This document shows positions 20,151 through 32,860 of a DNA stretch of 64,000 nt, one piece after another. The position numbers and the translations under genes were made by a program. Location: assembly GCA_015680685.1 (NCBI GenBank), contig MNCI01035290.1:1-64000 (forward strand), given 5' to 3'. The stretch is from Gnetum montanum. Its lineage: Eukaryota; Streptophyta; Gnetopsida; Gnetales; Gnetaceae. The first letter of the stretch is position 1. Each line of letters begins with the position of its first letter. Under the pieces are notes generated by a model that had not been told where the DNA came from, made no database searches, and worked only from the letters and a program-made list of their open reading frames with translations.

Positions 20151-22235
20151 TATACTATCCAAAATAGTCAGCGTAAGGCTAGAGGAAAATGAACACCGGA
20201 AGATTTATGGAGAGATACAGACCACCCTACCTTCACATGAGGGTGAGCTGGAAAAATGAAGGAAGAGTGCCTTGGATGGTTTGCATGCAAATCAACCAAG
20301 GACTTCCCCAAGTGTACGCTAATGACCTACACTGGGGTTATTTCTGCAAAATGTAAAAATAGAGAACGTAATTTATCGAAACGTAAATGTGCAATATAGT
20401 GTGCAAACATAAATAGAATGTATGCAGAAACATGCAATGAAACAATGCAAAAAATGAACTAGAATAGCACCATGGAAGGAAAATAGAAAACAATGTTGTA
20501 TTAATTAATAGGATGTGCACCGGTCAAAACGTAGTTGCGTTGCAAGTTGAACATTAAGCTCCAATGTGTGGTGTTTACAGGCACTAGGAATCATGTGCAT
20601 CCAAGCTTAGGATTGCTGGTTTTCCTTTGTCCAATTTTTTTCCAACCTTGTTTATGTCAATGAATAGGGTATTTATACATTTCTCTAGGCTCAGGAGTAG
20701 GATTTGTGAATGAGTTCAATGGTTGTGAGATCCGTGAAAAATGGATTGCGTGATAGGTGTGCTGGGCGGACTACGTGTTTTAGACCAGGTGCACTATATC
20801 ATACAACGCAAGCTGGCTTACACTCATGGAAGTAGCATAAGATCTTGACAAGCTCATAGATGATGAAGCTTACAATGAAAATTTACAATGAATTCCAAGA
20901 GGGATTGACTCTAGCTTGCTTGAAACTTTTGGATTTGTGACTTGACTATTGTAGGATGTCAATCTGAAGGGTTTCATGGCTATTTTAGGTGATTATGTTG
21001 TGCTAGAGTCTCTAGCGTGAGTGGATGTGTTGTTAACATGTGTTAATTTGGGCTTTAGCATGAGTTGATTTGTGGTCACACTACACTTAGGTCCAGCATG
21101 ACTTCCAGTGTGTGTCTAGCATCAAGGTCTCCAGCATCAGTGTCTAATGTTCTACAGCATCCAGCGTGTGTACACTGCACTCACACCCAGTGTGACCTTC
21201 AATGTGAGTAAGATTAATGAAACTTTTGACACCAGTTTTGGATTTCTGAAGCTTGGATTTTGGAAGTATGACTACTTCCTAACCTTGAGGACGTCATGTG
21301 TGTTTAATTTGAGCCTGTTTGTGCCTAGATTTTGGTCATTTCATCAGCTCACACTGTCAGCTTGACCCCAGCATGACTTGGGCATGAACAAATAGGAGTG
21401 ACTCATTTTAAGCTAAGTTTTGACCTCTGACACCTGTTCTTTGAAGTGCAACTACTGCTTGCTCTCCAAAGTGGCTTGGATGCTAAATTTGGGTCTTCCT
21501 TTGTGTTGATTTGAGCCACTTTTGATAGGTCATGCTAGGCTCATGCTGTTAGCATGACCTTAGTGTGACCAAGACAAAATGTCATGTTTCATGCTCAAAT
21601 TTTGATTTTCTGGAGCATGTGAACAAGTAGAACTGTTACCTATCCTTGGGGGTTGAGTTGATGCTGAAAATTATGCTTGAGACTGCTTGATTTGACCTAT
21701 TCTTATTTTTTCATGCTAGGCTCATGCTCTAGCATGACCCCAGTGTGACCTAGGAATAAGTAGTCAAAATGGTGCATTTTCGAGCCTGAAATTAGGATTT
21801 TGAGGGCTGGGAATTGGATTAATAATTAGCAAAACCTGAGGGGAGTCCTCATGCTTGAATTTAGAACTTTTGGACTTGGTTTCAGGGCTCTAAAAGCTAT
21901 TCAAGTTGTACTCACGCTGTACTCATGCTGGATAGCATGACCTTAGTGTGAGTATCAAGATGTGTGCAATTCTGACTTGAAATATTGGGTTCTGGATGCT
22001 AAAACTTGGATTAGTCATCAATGGGCCCTGAGGGGGCCTTGCTGATTCAAATTAGGATCATTTTGACTTAATTTGGAAGCTGTCAGGGTCGATCACATTG
22101 AGGGTAAGCTAGCTTGACTACATGCACAAGCTAGACATGAGTTCCATTTCTTAGTCAAGCTTTGTCTCCTGAATGCTAAAAGAGCTTGAGTCATTCCTAT
22201 TTCAAAGTTTTAAGCTGAAATTTTGTGGTGTTTCA
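20151..22235 (-). repeat. 3' LTR of element B
   Basis: Aligns from end to end with 37,861-39,989. On the minus strand it begins TGAAACACC and ends near a degenerate GTATA. A TATA box (TATAAATA, minus) lies at 20,670-20,677. The U3 side (about 20,990-22,100) carries many AGCGTGA / AGCATGA / CTCATGCTG motifs. Confidence 0.92.
20670..20677 (-). promoter_or_regulatory. TATA box in 3' LTR of element B
   Basis: TATAAATA on the minus strand, conserved in the 5' LTR at 38,385-38,392 despite surrounding divergence. Confidence 0.6.
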
Positions 22236-23329
22236 TTGGTCCCTCTTTGTTGACGTTTAAAGGAGTCCGTCCAAGAGACATCGACAAAGAAGTGCAAAAC
22301 ACCATGAACAACCAAGTACCAACATGAAACGTCAGCCCTTGGCTAGATGTCATCACTCCATGTCTAAAAGTACATGGGATTGAGGGTTATGAAGTTCAAG
22401 ATGCAAGGGGATTGGTTGTAAATGGGGAAATCAAAACATGATCAAGGGTTAGAAGTGTTGCCAAAATTATGGGAGAGGAATGCTCTCGCGTGAGCAAATT
22501 GTGTCATTGGTCCTTGTCAACAATTGGGTTTGCAGCAGACTTAGAACCAAGACATTGGAGGTGCATTATTTGGAGAAATGAGACTTTTGTAGAGTGTTTA
22601 TGGGGCTCATTGTAAACAACCAAAGCCACAAGATGATGTTCAACATGATCATTTGAGACACAAGTGTTTTTTTTTGAGATAATTACCTTCTCGCTTGGGG
22701 CTTGTATGAGAAGAGCTAATGGTTTGTAGTCTATGATATCAAAGATCTTTTTTGTGCATTTTTCTCTTTGATCCTTTTGTTCTCTTTTTTTCTTGTTTTT
22801 TCTTTATTTTATCTTTCTTTATTTTGGTCTTTTGAAAGAGCCTACTTTTTGTGCCTTGTTTGTGTTCTAGCACTTACATTTGTATCATGTACCGTGTATT
22901 GTGTTTTTACATTGCAACTGCTTAGAGAATTACAATGTGAAATAGTGTATCAAGAGTTTTGGGATGAATATTGTATCCAAGAAATGTAGCTGAGTAGGGC
23001 AAGCAGAACATGATGAGGAATTGGGAGTGCATCGGAAGTTGGGAATGTACTTATGAGCGAATTAATTAACCTAGTTGCAAGCGTTAGGAAGAATGTGATA
23101 CCTTGTCGTCATGATGAAGTGCATATGTGCATGAGCACCTCAAGCATGTCATCCTGCAAACACAACTCCAAGGGGACAAGAAAACAAAAAATGATTCAGT
23201 TAGCTAAACACTTTAAGTTTGAATGTAGCCAACAAAATGGAGCCATCATGTGGGGCTTCAAGATAAATGAAATCTTGAGTAGCATTAGTTTCATCTAGGT
23301 CTATGTGACAAATCAGGTGGTAGGTTTTT
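22236..23329 (-). other. 3' non-coding zone of element B, with polypurine-like tract
   Basis: On the minus strand AAAGAGGG (plus 22,241-22,248) lies a few bases before the 3' LTR, a plausible polypurine tract. The rest holds no recognisable protein on either strand. Two plus-strand frames (22,768-22,989 and 23,053-23,298) have no family features. No equivalent is left in element A. Confidence 0.5.
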
Positions 23330-23710
23330 TAGTGAGCATGTACAACTGAGTACAGTAGCTTGTATTTTGAAATGACACTAGGTTGCTGATGATGTCACCA
23401 GTTTATAGTCTTAGCGGACTGTATTGGATTAGTTTCACCTCATAATCCTTCGGATGTTGCCAGTTTATTATCATAGTAGACGGTGCAATGCTAGTTTATA
23501 GTCATGGTGGACTATGAAGAGGCAAGCTAGTTTATAGTCTTAGTGGACTCTGATGGACAAGCGTGGCAGTTTAGTGTCATGCTAGATAGAGCTCTATGGT
23601 GTTGATTTATTGTCATGATGCCAAGACATTTTGTGGTGCTATTTTTTAGTCATAGCTCTGGGACTATTCTATGGTATCAATTTTAGGTCATGATGCTAGG
23701 ACTAATACAT
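23330..23710 (+). repeat. AGTTTATAGTCATGGTGGAC motif array after integrase, element B
   Basis: About eight copies of a variant of the TAGTTTAA motif (AGTTTATAGTC.TAG(C/T)GGAC and similar). They lie between the integrase C-terminus and the 3' non-coding zone. This is a third position of the motif family, besides the two borders of the antisense gene. Confidence 0.75.
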
Positions 23711-23729
23711 ACATTGGACTCATCAGACA

Positions 23730-24900
23730 TAGAATGGTTTTAAGTACACATTATTTGTAGGATTTATGAACTCATTTCTATCCATGTCGATGAGTTTGAA
23801 TGCCTCGTTATCATATTCTTTGGTGACTAAGTAAGGTCCTTCCTAATTAGCTAAGAATTTTTCTAAGTGTTCATGGACCACCTTGAGAACTAGGTCACAT
23901 TTTTTGATTGGCCACTTATGTGGATCATGTTGATGATGTCATTGTTGTTGTCTTTGGTACCATTCGATTTGATCAAGTGCTTGTACTCTTTCTTCCTCCA
24001 TCGAGACAAGGTTAGTGATGTGTAGCTCATTGTTCTGGCTTCCATTGAGAATACTAGAGAGCATTATCTGCAACGAGGGAACCTATAAATTCAAAGGTAA
24101 AATAGCTTTAGACCCATATATAAGGCTATATGGTGTCTTACCTGTGGACGTTCAATGCATTGTTTAGTATGCCCATAATGCATAGATTAACTGTTCGTGC
24201 CATCTTATCTTGCTTTGATTCAACATATTTTTGAGCACCATGATGATTGTTTTATTCATAGACTCTACTTGACCATTGATGTTTTATTCATAGACTCTAC
24301 TTGACCATTGCTCTATGGGTAATAGGGTGATGAAAATGAGTGTTTGATGCCTAGGCTTTCATAGAAGTTTTTAGTATCTATACTGCTGAACTGTGGTCCA
24401 TTATCAGTGACTATGGTCATTGGGATACCGAAGTAGGTCACAATGTTTTCTAATATGAAATTGCAAATGTGTTTAGACATGGTTTTCCTAAGGGAAATAG
24501 CTTCTACCCATTTTTTGAAATATTCGGTCATGGTGATAATGAAGCTATGTCCTGCAGAATATGATGGTGTTATTGGCCCAATGATGTCTAATCCCCATTT
24601 TGGGAATGGCCATATGATTTGTGTAGTATGCAACTCATTAGGTGGTATGTGTATTAGGTTACTTTGCCTTTGGAAAATGTTACATTTCTTGACCCTGGAG
24701 AAGAAATTGTACTTCATGTGTGGTTAGTAATAGCCAAAACATCTAATTTTTGTTGCCATTGCTTTGGGTGCTATATGCCCTCTGCATAGTCCTTCGTGAA
24801 CCTGTTCCATGATTTTTTGGTTGTTGACGCTACTAACACATGTTAACAGGATGCCTTCATAGGACCTGCGACACAATGTATCTCTTATTAATGCATATTA
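23730..24900 (-). pseudogene. Integrase, element B
   Basis: Order on the minus strand: zinc-binding half (VHEGLCRGHIAP at about 24,775-24,815, then KKCNIFQRQ), catalytic core with Asp in WPFPKWGLDIIGPITP and Asp in VTDNGPQFSS, then NGQVESMNKTIIMVLKN with the catalytic Glu. A C-terminal end follows (EGPYLVTKEYDNEAFKLIDM, about 23,780-23,860) that is typical of Tat integrases. Stops interrupt the frame. A tandem duplication of about 30 bp at 24,246-24,305 disrupts the segment holding the Glu block. The domain is dead. Confidence 0.88.
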
Positions 24901-24945
24901 CCGAGAGTGTTTTTTCACTGCATCCTTTTGAGCACTTGTCAAATG

Positions 24946-25584
24946 TTACGGTAGTTCGCCTTGTAAAAGGTATTCTTTTATGTCATCATACCATTCTATC
25001 ACTTTTGTAGTATTGATGGATGCTATGGAAACTTCATTGAGAGCATTGGTTATGGGTTTGGTACAATTTGTTATGGAGCTAGGTAATGTATGGAACATCT
25101 TAGGTGTCATGTTCAAGGCTAGTGTAGCAAGAGCATTGGCAATGGTATTTTTGTTCCTAGGAATATGTTTCACATCTACGTTGATCAATTTTTTTAGCAA
25201 GTGTTTAGTTAGGTCACAGTATAGTTGTAAATGAGAAGCCTTGCACACGTAAACTTCTGTGACTTAATTCATTACTAACTATGAGTCACCTCTGACTACA
25301 ATACTTGTGATTCCTGAAGTTAGTGCTGCTATAAGACCTCTAAGAAGACCTTCGTACTCCACCACATTGTTAGTACAAGGGAAGTTTAGCCAATAAGTGA
25401 AGGGAAAAATTTCTCTAGAAGGATACATTATGACAGCTATAGCACTTCCTCCTTGGGAGGTGCATTCTCCATTTAAGTATAGGATTGCATCATAGTTATC
25501 AAGAACCATGTCTATGCTGTTAATATCCTCATTAGGGAATTTAGGGTTGATTATCGCTTGATCTTGCATTGGTGATGCAGTCAA
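24946..25584 (-). pseudogene. Second (archaeal-type) RNase H, element B
   Basis: The minus strand reads YDAILYLNGECTSQGGSAIA, then NFPCTNNVVEYEGLLRGLIA with the catalytic Glu region, then VVRGDS with the catalytic Asp. After a break it continues LQLYCDLTKHLLKKLINVDV and HIPRNKNTIANALATLAL. This is the extra RNase H that marks the Tat lineage. The first catalytic Asp (normally FDGAS) reads Asn-Gly here, and a stop lies between the two frames. Confidence 0.85.
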
Positions 25585-25599
25585 CTAATTGGCTATTGC

Positions 25600-26035
25600 T
25601 TGATCCTTAGTGCAGGATTGAGTAACATAGCATAGGTTAAACTCTTCAAATCATCATCTTTCATCTAGCTATCCTACTTGATTCATAGATGTTTTTGGTG
25701 ATAGCTCGAAGCACATTGTCTTTTCAAATGATATTGACTTGATTGTGGAAGAGGTAATGTCACCACTTTTGTAATGAAAAGATAAGGGCAAGACATGACC
25801 TTTCCACATCGTTATATCATTGTTCATAGGCAACTAAGGCATGGCTTAAATAGTAAATGGGGATCTTGGCTCCATCTTCTCATTTTCGGCAAAGCATAGA
25901 TGCAATAGATGAATCAGATGTGGTGAGGTAGATGTAAAAAGGTTTATCGCTTTGTGGGGGATAGACTTTTGGCAGTTGAGCCAGCTTCGTTTTTATGTTC
26001 TCAAAGGCTTCTTGGCACTATTGAGTCCATTGGAA
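25600..26035 (-). pseudogene. Ty3-type RNase H, element B
   Basis: Lies between the RT thumb and the second RNase H, in several broken frames on the minus strand. It matches element A 3,060-3,355 at the DNA level (for example the stretches around 25,790-25,870 and 25,920-25,990). No intact frame remains. Confidence 0.65.
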
Positions 26036-27200
26036 ATGGATGTCCTTCTACAGTAAATGCTTCATGGATTTCAAATTTTCCGTCAATTTTTCAATAAAAT
26101 GTCTAATGAATTGTAGTCTACCTTGCATACCATGTAATTTGGTAAGGTTCCTAGGTGGTTGCATACTAGTTATTGCTTTAACCTTATCGGGGTCTACTCG
26201 TATTCCTGTTTCTGAGACTATGAAGCCAAGAATTTTTCCCATCTTAACTACAAAGATGCATTTCTTTGGGTTAAGTCTAAGGTCGTATTTGAGACAATGT
26301 TTGAGTATCAAGTCTAAGTCCCTTGTGTGTTGCTTAGTTGTTTTGGACTTAGCTGCAATGTCTTCTACATAATCGTTGAACGAATCAAGCATGTATTCGC
26401 TAAATATATATGTCATTGCTCGTTGATATGTAGCACCTACGTTTTTGAGACCAAATGACATCATTGTATAACAGAACGTGCCCCAAGGTGTCATGAAGGT
26501 TGTCCTAAGTTGGTGTTCTGGGTTGATCCTAATTTGGTTGTATCCTAAGAATCCGTCCATAAAGGATAGCAATGCATGCCCAGTAGTTGAGTCAATTAGT
26601 TGATTGATAATGGGTAGTAGGAAGTCATCCTTTATAGTGGCTATGTTGAGGTCACGGAAGTCAATGCATATGCGAATGCTATCGTTCTTCTTGGGAACTA
26701 CAACAATGTTGGATACCTAATCAGCATAGTCAACAGCTCAAATGAAACCAGCTTGGTAGAGCTTTGTGATTTCGTTACAAATGGCCAATGCTACCTCAGG
26801 TTTAACCTTTTGTACTTTTTTCTTTACTAGTCTAATTTTTTCATTGAGGATGATGTTATGCTGGATGATACAAGGGTCCAGTCCTGGCATATCAGTATAA
26901 GAAGAAGCGAATGTTTTGATGTTGTTCTTCATCACTTGTGTAATGTCATTGGCAATTTATGGATTTAGTAGAGTGCTCAGCTTTAATGTTTTAACTTTTC
27001 CACTAGACATAATTATGGGGACTTCAATGAGGGGATCCTCAGTGATGTTGTTGGCTTCTAAGTCCCAAGTTTTAGTCATATCATTAGGGTAGTTTGATGT
27101 TTCTTGGGTGGATGCCATGAAATTAGCCTAAGTAGATGAGTCTAGATCTAAGGATTCTAGATTAATTGCTCTTTTTATGACCCCATGAGGTTCATTGATA
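26036..27200 (-). pseudogene. Reverse transcriptase, element B
   Basis: N-terminal part ASSYTDMPGLDPCIIQHNII (26,935-26,860). Then fingers/palm FMDGFLGYNQIRINPEHQL, TTFMTPWGTFCYTMMSFGLK and NVGATYQRAMTYIF, active-site block NDYVEDIAAKS, LNPKKCIFVVKMGKILGF, and thumb GRLQFIRHFIEKLTENLK. The YVDD box reads YVED and a stop separates the N-terminal frame, so it is inactive. Clearly homologous to the RT of element A but with many amino-acid differences, so A and B are separate family members. Confidence 0.9.
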
Positions 27201-27349
27201 GACAATGTTGAAAAGAGGTTCTTGTTGTCCATATGTTTGTTCCTACCAATTTAAACTGGGAGCATCGTGAGTGAGAATTTCTTGACGAACGAGTCACTAA
27301 ATGTAAACTACCTTTGCGTAATTTATGTTCTGATGAAATTACAGAATTT

Positions 27350-27425
27350 GGGGGTAGTTTAATATCATACCAGTAAGGCATGGAAGTTTTAGGCTTTACC
27401 GGGCCACTGGTATTTTTCATGTGAA
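27350..27425 (+). repeat. Short TAGTTTAA-type motif pair, RT side, element B
   Basis: GTAGTTTAATATCATACCAG, then GGAAGTTTTAGGCTTTACCG and GGCCACT. This is a reduced version of the array at 4,675-4,880 in element A, in the same place relative to RT. Confidence 0.55.
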
Positions 27426-27928
27426 CAATAATGTTGTGGGTATTGATGGTTTCATGTATTTTCGATCTTTTCATTTTGTTTTATTTGATGATTAGGATAA
27501 ATTAACCAAAGAACACAAGAATGAGAAATAAAGATAAAAAACAAAATAGAATAAGTATAAAATATAGTAGGTACATTGGACAGTGGGTTTAAAAAAAGGG
27601 TAGGAAAAATAAAAGGGATTTAAAAGGTGCAAAACATGAGTTATTTTGGCTAATCATGGAGAGTGTGGCATTAGTATAAAGTGCAGCGTGAACAACAAGA
27701 AGTGTGGGTAGCATGAGTTAGAGGGATTGGTAGCATGAGCAATAGGAAGTGTGTAGTGTGTGGGCAATAGGGTGAGGTGGATAGCATGAGTAATAGGGCA
27801 AGGCGGGGTGGCATGACCACGGTGTAGAGTAGCATGAGCATGAGTAACGATGCTGAAGGGAAAAGCAGAAACAAGCCAAAGCAAGGGGAAGAAGCAAGCT
27901 AGCTTATCATTCATAGAGGAGAGCGAAC
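27426..27928 (+). promoter_or_regulatory. Region upstream of the antisense gene, element B, with AGCATGAG motifs
   Basis: An A-rich zone (27,480-27,620) is followed by about ten reiterations of (G)TAGCATGAG(C/T)AA (27,670-27,850). The corresponding part of element A carries TATA-like DNA and the AGCGTATA motif family. No clear TATA box is seen here. Minus-strand open frames in this stretch are repeats of leucine/histidine-rich text without family features. Confidence 0.35.
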
Positions 27929-30900
27929 AACTGCTTCAATGCCTTCCCCAACCCAAGATTTCATCATGGATGGGGACTCTATGTAGGTACATTTTTCTTT
28001 CACTCTTGTTTAGTGCAATGTGAGAAACCGTGTGAGCCATTAGGGCTACCGTTTTGACAAGATTTTGAAGTAAGAATGATTTGATTTTTGTGTTGGGTTT
28101 CCTGGCTTGAGTCATAAATTTGAGATATCCAGGGCATTACAAGGTTTTTTGGGGCTTGCTATTTTTTTCTTTGGCCTTTGGTATAAGTCGCAAGTTGTAG
28201 GGACATGTTTGTGATGGTCAAAGCTCATGCAAAATTTCTTGTTTTCTCCATGATAATCAACGGTTGGTGTGAGTAGGCCAGCGCATGCTCAGTGTGCACA
28301 ACCCAGGATGCTCAGGATGCGCAATAGAGGTCACGCCCAGCGTGAGCAACCCAGGGCACCTAGCATGAGAGACAAGGGTTTTGTGCAAATAGGGTGTCAT
28401 TTTTGTTATGTTTTTTATTCCTGCTATGTTAGATTTAGGGCTATTTCCTATTTTTTTCTTTTGGTTCCTGCCGTAAACATTTAGGGTCATTTCCTGTTGC
28501 TATCTTTTGGTTCCTACCACGAGCATTCTAGGGCGTGAATGTAAGAAAATATTTCTTAAATTTTTCCATGGAACGAGTGTCTCCAACGTGGGATTTGTTT
28601 TCAGCGTTGAGGCAGATCGTTCTATTAATTAAGTATCTCTATTTTTTGCCCTTGTGGCACCCTGGGCAAGCTATGATGTAGTTTGTAGGGTTGTAGGGCA
28701 TAAATTACAAATTGCAGGGTTGGGAGAATTCTAGGAATGTGTTTTACAGCGTGAGCTGCCAGTAGTGTGCATTGCAGCATGAGTTGCCGGGAGTGTTTGT
28801 TGCAGCATGAGTTGCCAGGCATGTTCGTTGCAGTGTGAGCTTCCAGTAACATAAACTATCGTATTGTAGTGTGAGTTGCAAGGGAGGTGAGGAGTTATTT
28901 AGGATAGCATGAATCATGGAATTCTCACTCCTTGTTGATGCTATGTTTCTTAGAACTGGTGATTTAAATATCTTTATGCGAATGTTGATTTCATATTACT
29001 TGTAAAGGACTATTGTCTAGTGTTTAACAGAGCCCAATGTTCCCCAGCAAGCATCAAATACACCAAAAAATACTGATGTTCTTGTCTCATGGGGTGTTCT
29101 TGTATGTGTTGAATATTTTTTACTTGTTGAGTTTATTTATTTTCCTTATCTTATTTCATTTGTTTAGTTTATATGTTTTAAGTTCTGGCTCTATGTAGGG
29201 GACCTAAGCATTTTCTCCTCGTGGTTGAACTTGTTGGTGTGCTATCTTGGTTTGGCCCTTGGGAATAGAAAATGTCTAGTTATGACATGCGGATCGGGGC
29301 ACATGTAATATGGTTTCATTCAAATGTTGGTGCATTTTTATCATTTATTTTTCAGAATTTTAGCATTTTCATATGGTCTCATTTGAGTGAGAAGATGACT
29401 TGTGATATTGTTGAGACCATGTTGCCCAGCTCAACACAAGGCATGATAGCTTTTGTTGTTGACATAGATGAGGGGCTATACGTAGTCAAGGTGGGCACTC
29501 CTGAAGGTCCTAGATCTACATGTCCTTTGACCCGTGTATCATGATTGCCATCTTGCAGCCATTATAACAGTAGTAGCACACTTTTTCTAGCTTGCCATGT
29601 ACATACACTATTCCAAAATCTGCCTGGAGCAGTATATAGATTAGAGAAGTATGCTCTTTTAAACTTGTATTAAATTTGGTTCCTTTAATGTTACATCATT
29701 TTTTATGTATGAATACCCTTTTCTTACATAGGCCTTGTTTTGCTGAGCATGGATTGCATGAGGATGATAGCGGGCTTGCCTTAGCATGTACAACCTTGGA
29801 GGCATTCATGGTGGGCCCCACTCTTTGTGCTGCAGTGCTAGGTTAGACCAAGGATGATATTGTCAATTATCCCAAGAAATTATCTAGGGCCTTTGAATGT
29901 TGTTGAGTTCATGGCTGTCTACATGAGGATTTGTCTGCTGATGGGCCCATTTTTCCTCAAATGGTTGATTTTGCACCAGATGTGCCTACTCCATTTGCTA
30001 ACGGTAAGTGGTTGTGTTCCCAGTTTAGTTTTCATTTTTGTTATGTGATTGCTTATCATATTCTTAATTTTTACTCAGTGTCTCATGTGTCTTTTCTATA
30101 GCAGTTGTTACCCTTGATGAGGTTACTATCATATCCGGGCATACTGAGGCCACTCTCTTTATGAATTTTGGAGTGATTGAGGAATCATAACCATGGTTGC
30201 ACAAGAAGGCACCTGAACAAATCATTAGTCATCTTACCAATGTGGGCTTGATAGACCTATTTACTACCTTGACTCCTAGTGGTCTCGTGACCGAAATGGT
30301 TTCCATCATTGACTCTTTTAATGATGATGTCTCCTATTTTACTACAAAAGTTCAGGGAGTTAAGATGTCTTTCCACCTAACTACCAAATTCTTTTCCAAT
30401 CTCTTCGGCATACCAGCAGATGGTGCTAAGGTGGTGGTGGATAGAGGAACTAGAGAAGGCCATGTGATCAAGGAACTTGAATACTGGCTAGGTGTACCAC
30501 AAGGTGCAAATGGTTTTGCCATGCAAGCTGACACTTTCTTGACAAAGGTAAATTTTCTATACCCACTCTTTAGAGCATGAGCATTTCCTAAGTCTCTTTC
30601 CCAAGCAAGAAGTCTTGGGATTGAATCTACATGTGTTATGCACTCGATCTTGGAGACTAGTATGTGCTACAATTGGGCACAGTTCCTTATGTTAGGCCTC
30701 CATGGAGAGATCATTAGGATATGTTCCAATGTTGATGCTAAGTCCCACTTTACCTTTTTCTTTTTTACGGGCTATCTCCATAGGTTTACCAGGTTCTTAG
30801 TGGTCTATGGAGATAACCATTATGTGTTAATGGATTGCTCATAGTTGTCTTTCCCCTGCTGTAATATTTTTAACACCACTAGATCCCAAGATCCACTTGA

Positions 30901-32860
30901 AGGTATCAAAGAATCAGTCTCTGTCATGATAGGGGGTGCAGCTAGTCATTCCCACCATTCACATGATAGCTTGGGGTTGCAACCACCTAAACTACACACA
31001 ATTGTTAGGAGAGCTGAGCACTTGTTTTAGGAGACTATTGGGAAGGCCAATGCTAAGGTGAAAAAGGCTAAGTATTCAAGGGAACCTATTATTGAGGTGA
31101 GATTACCAAAGGCAAAGAAGATTTGATTCATTTTGCTAGGAGTGGGTAAGTATTTTTATTATTTTTTTCTTTAAGTGTTTTTTTATCACTTTTTGAATTT
31201 ATTTTCTTACTTAAATGTGCTTACCTATTATGTCATGCTAACTTTAGATTTTTTGGTGTTAACAGAGGATATCCCCGAGAGGGAAAGGGAAGAATTAGCT
31301 CCAATGGATGAGCTTGAAATGGTTATCACTGGGTGTGATGAAGAGGAGGATATGAGAGAAGAAGTAGTTGGGGTCATTCCCATATTATGGGAAGAGGATG
31401 AAATGGATACCATGGGAGTGGCACTTGTAGAGGCTTTAGATTCCCTTAAGCATTAATGCAAGGAGAAGGGTTTCTTTGACGGTTTCTTTGATGGGTCTCT
31501 ACACCTTGGTGATCTGCCTGAGCTGACCAAAAAAGGGCCACTTGGTAAGTTCTTCTTAATATCAAACATGGATGCTAAAGTGCCTGAAGCACATGCATCT
31601 CAGGTAGATGGATCGGAGTTAGAGCCCCCAGTTGAGGTTCCTTCCCATATAGATTCAACATCCACCAATCCATTGAGGCCATGGCATGAGATCGCCAATA
31701 AAGTAGACTTTGTTACTGGCATCATCAACGATGTTGTTTCTCATCTACAACAAGATCATGCTAAATTAGGTATGGACTTTATACTAAGCACATAGGTTCA
31801 TTGTGTTTTTGCATCTATTGAAGATCTCTTGTTGGATCATATATGTAATGTTTGTACTTTTAGGTGTGAAGCTTCAATGGAGTCCTTCCGAGGCTACCCA
31901 TATTGATGGTCTCCTAGAATTGACCAAAGATATTGAGTAGATTCTAAGAAGAATTTATGATGTGATTTTGAGTTGTGTTGTTCTGAATGCCAAGTCTCTT
32001 TGGACCTACAGGTGCTCAATTGAACAGTTATGGCTTGAAATCCTATCATTGAGGGAAAATTTGGTGAAGGTGACAAAGGAGAGGAATGACTTGCAAGTCC
32101 ATTATGACTTTTCCTCTACTAGATTGGTAGCTGATAGTACCTGGCATACATCTGAGATCAAATATGCATGTTATTGGGCAGGCTTGAATAGCAAGGTGTA
32201 GGTGATTCGGGATCTAGCCAAACAGAGGGCCTAGATGGATTTGTTAAATAGGAAGTGCCATGACTGGAAGTCCTCTACATCCAAGGTGCATAAATGGGGC
32301 CAGGATCAGAAAGATCATAAGCACCAATACAAAAAGTGGTTAAAGGAAGAATCAATTGAATGTCGCCGGTTGGAGATGTTCGTGGAGGGGTTAGGCTTGT
32401 GCTTTTCCTATGAGAAGTTCATTGAGTGTACAGAAGTGGAGGGGTCTCCTAAGATATCCATTACCACTTCCTCTAGGGAATCTTCAACAAGCATGTTTTC
32501 TATTGAGTGCCCTTTCTAGTCATTAGTGGAAAAGGGCAAAACCTTGGCTAATATCGACCTCGAACTTGAGAAAGATTGGGCATGCGTGCCCAAAGAAGAG
32601 ATTCTATGATGCTTGGAAGCTAATCTCAAGCCTTCTTCTCCTGTGAGTGTTTTAGTCCTGTATTGTCTTATTTCTTAGTCATCATCATTTTCCTTAGCAT
32701 TTTTTTCTCTTTTTACCTATTTTTTGTATGTTTTCTTATTTTGTTTTTTTCTCTCTTTTTGTGATAGGGACATGGTGGTGGTGAGGCTAGCCCCAGTGGG
32801 ATGGGAGTTGATGACATAGAGGAGTTTGGGGACCAACCCTCTCCTAATACTAGTGCATGA
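27929..32860 (+). pseudogene. Eight-exon antisense gene carried by element B (HAD-like N-terminus, unknown core)
   Basis: Homologue of 5,430-9,871. Exon 1 is uncertain (about 27,930-28,007). Exons 2-8: 29,199-29,648; 29,732-30,003; 30,102-31,145; 31,266-31,544; about 31,565-31,769; 31,864-32,642; 32,768-32,860 (stop TGA). Exon 2 is 450 bp in both A and B, exon 4 is 1,044 against 1,047 bp, and exon 7 is 779 against 773 bp. Protein landmarks: HFLLVVELVGVLSWFGPWE, FLSFIFQNFSIFIWSHLSE, DSFNDDVSYFTTKVQGVKM, NLFGIPADGAKVVVDRG, MCYNWAQFLMLGLHGEI, the acidic VITGCDEEEDMREEV, and the basic tail HKWGQDQKDHKHQYKKWLKE. A few stops interrupt it (after WFGPWE, in exon 3, in exon 4), but long open stretches persist. 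Function unknown; the HAD link is tentative. Confidence 0.72.
28008..29198 (+). repeat. Probable intron 1 of the antisense gene (B), with AGCGTGAG/AGCATGAG motifs
   Basis: The acceptor CTATGTAG ends at 29,198. The stretch 28,260-28,900 holds GCGCATGCTCAG, CAGCGTGAGCAACC, CAGCGTGAGCTGCC, CAGCATGAGTTGCC and relatives. This word family also fills the element B LTRs. In element A the same intron is filled with a different word (AGCGTATA). Confidence 0.5.

Noticed and set aside
22768-22989. Plus-strand hydrophobic frame near the 3' LTR of element B
   Set aside because: T-rich DNA gives Phe/Leu-rich text by composition. There is no homologue in element A and no conserved feature.
27654-27914. Minus-strand frames rich in His, Leu and Pro
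   Set aside because: They follow the reiterated AGCATGAG motif upstream of the antisense gene and have no domain.
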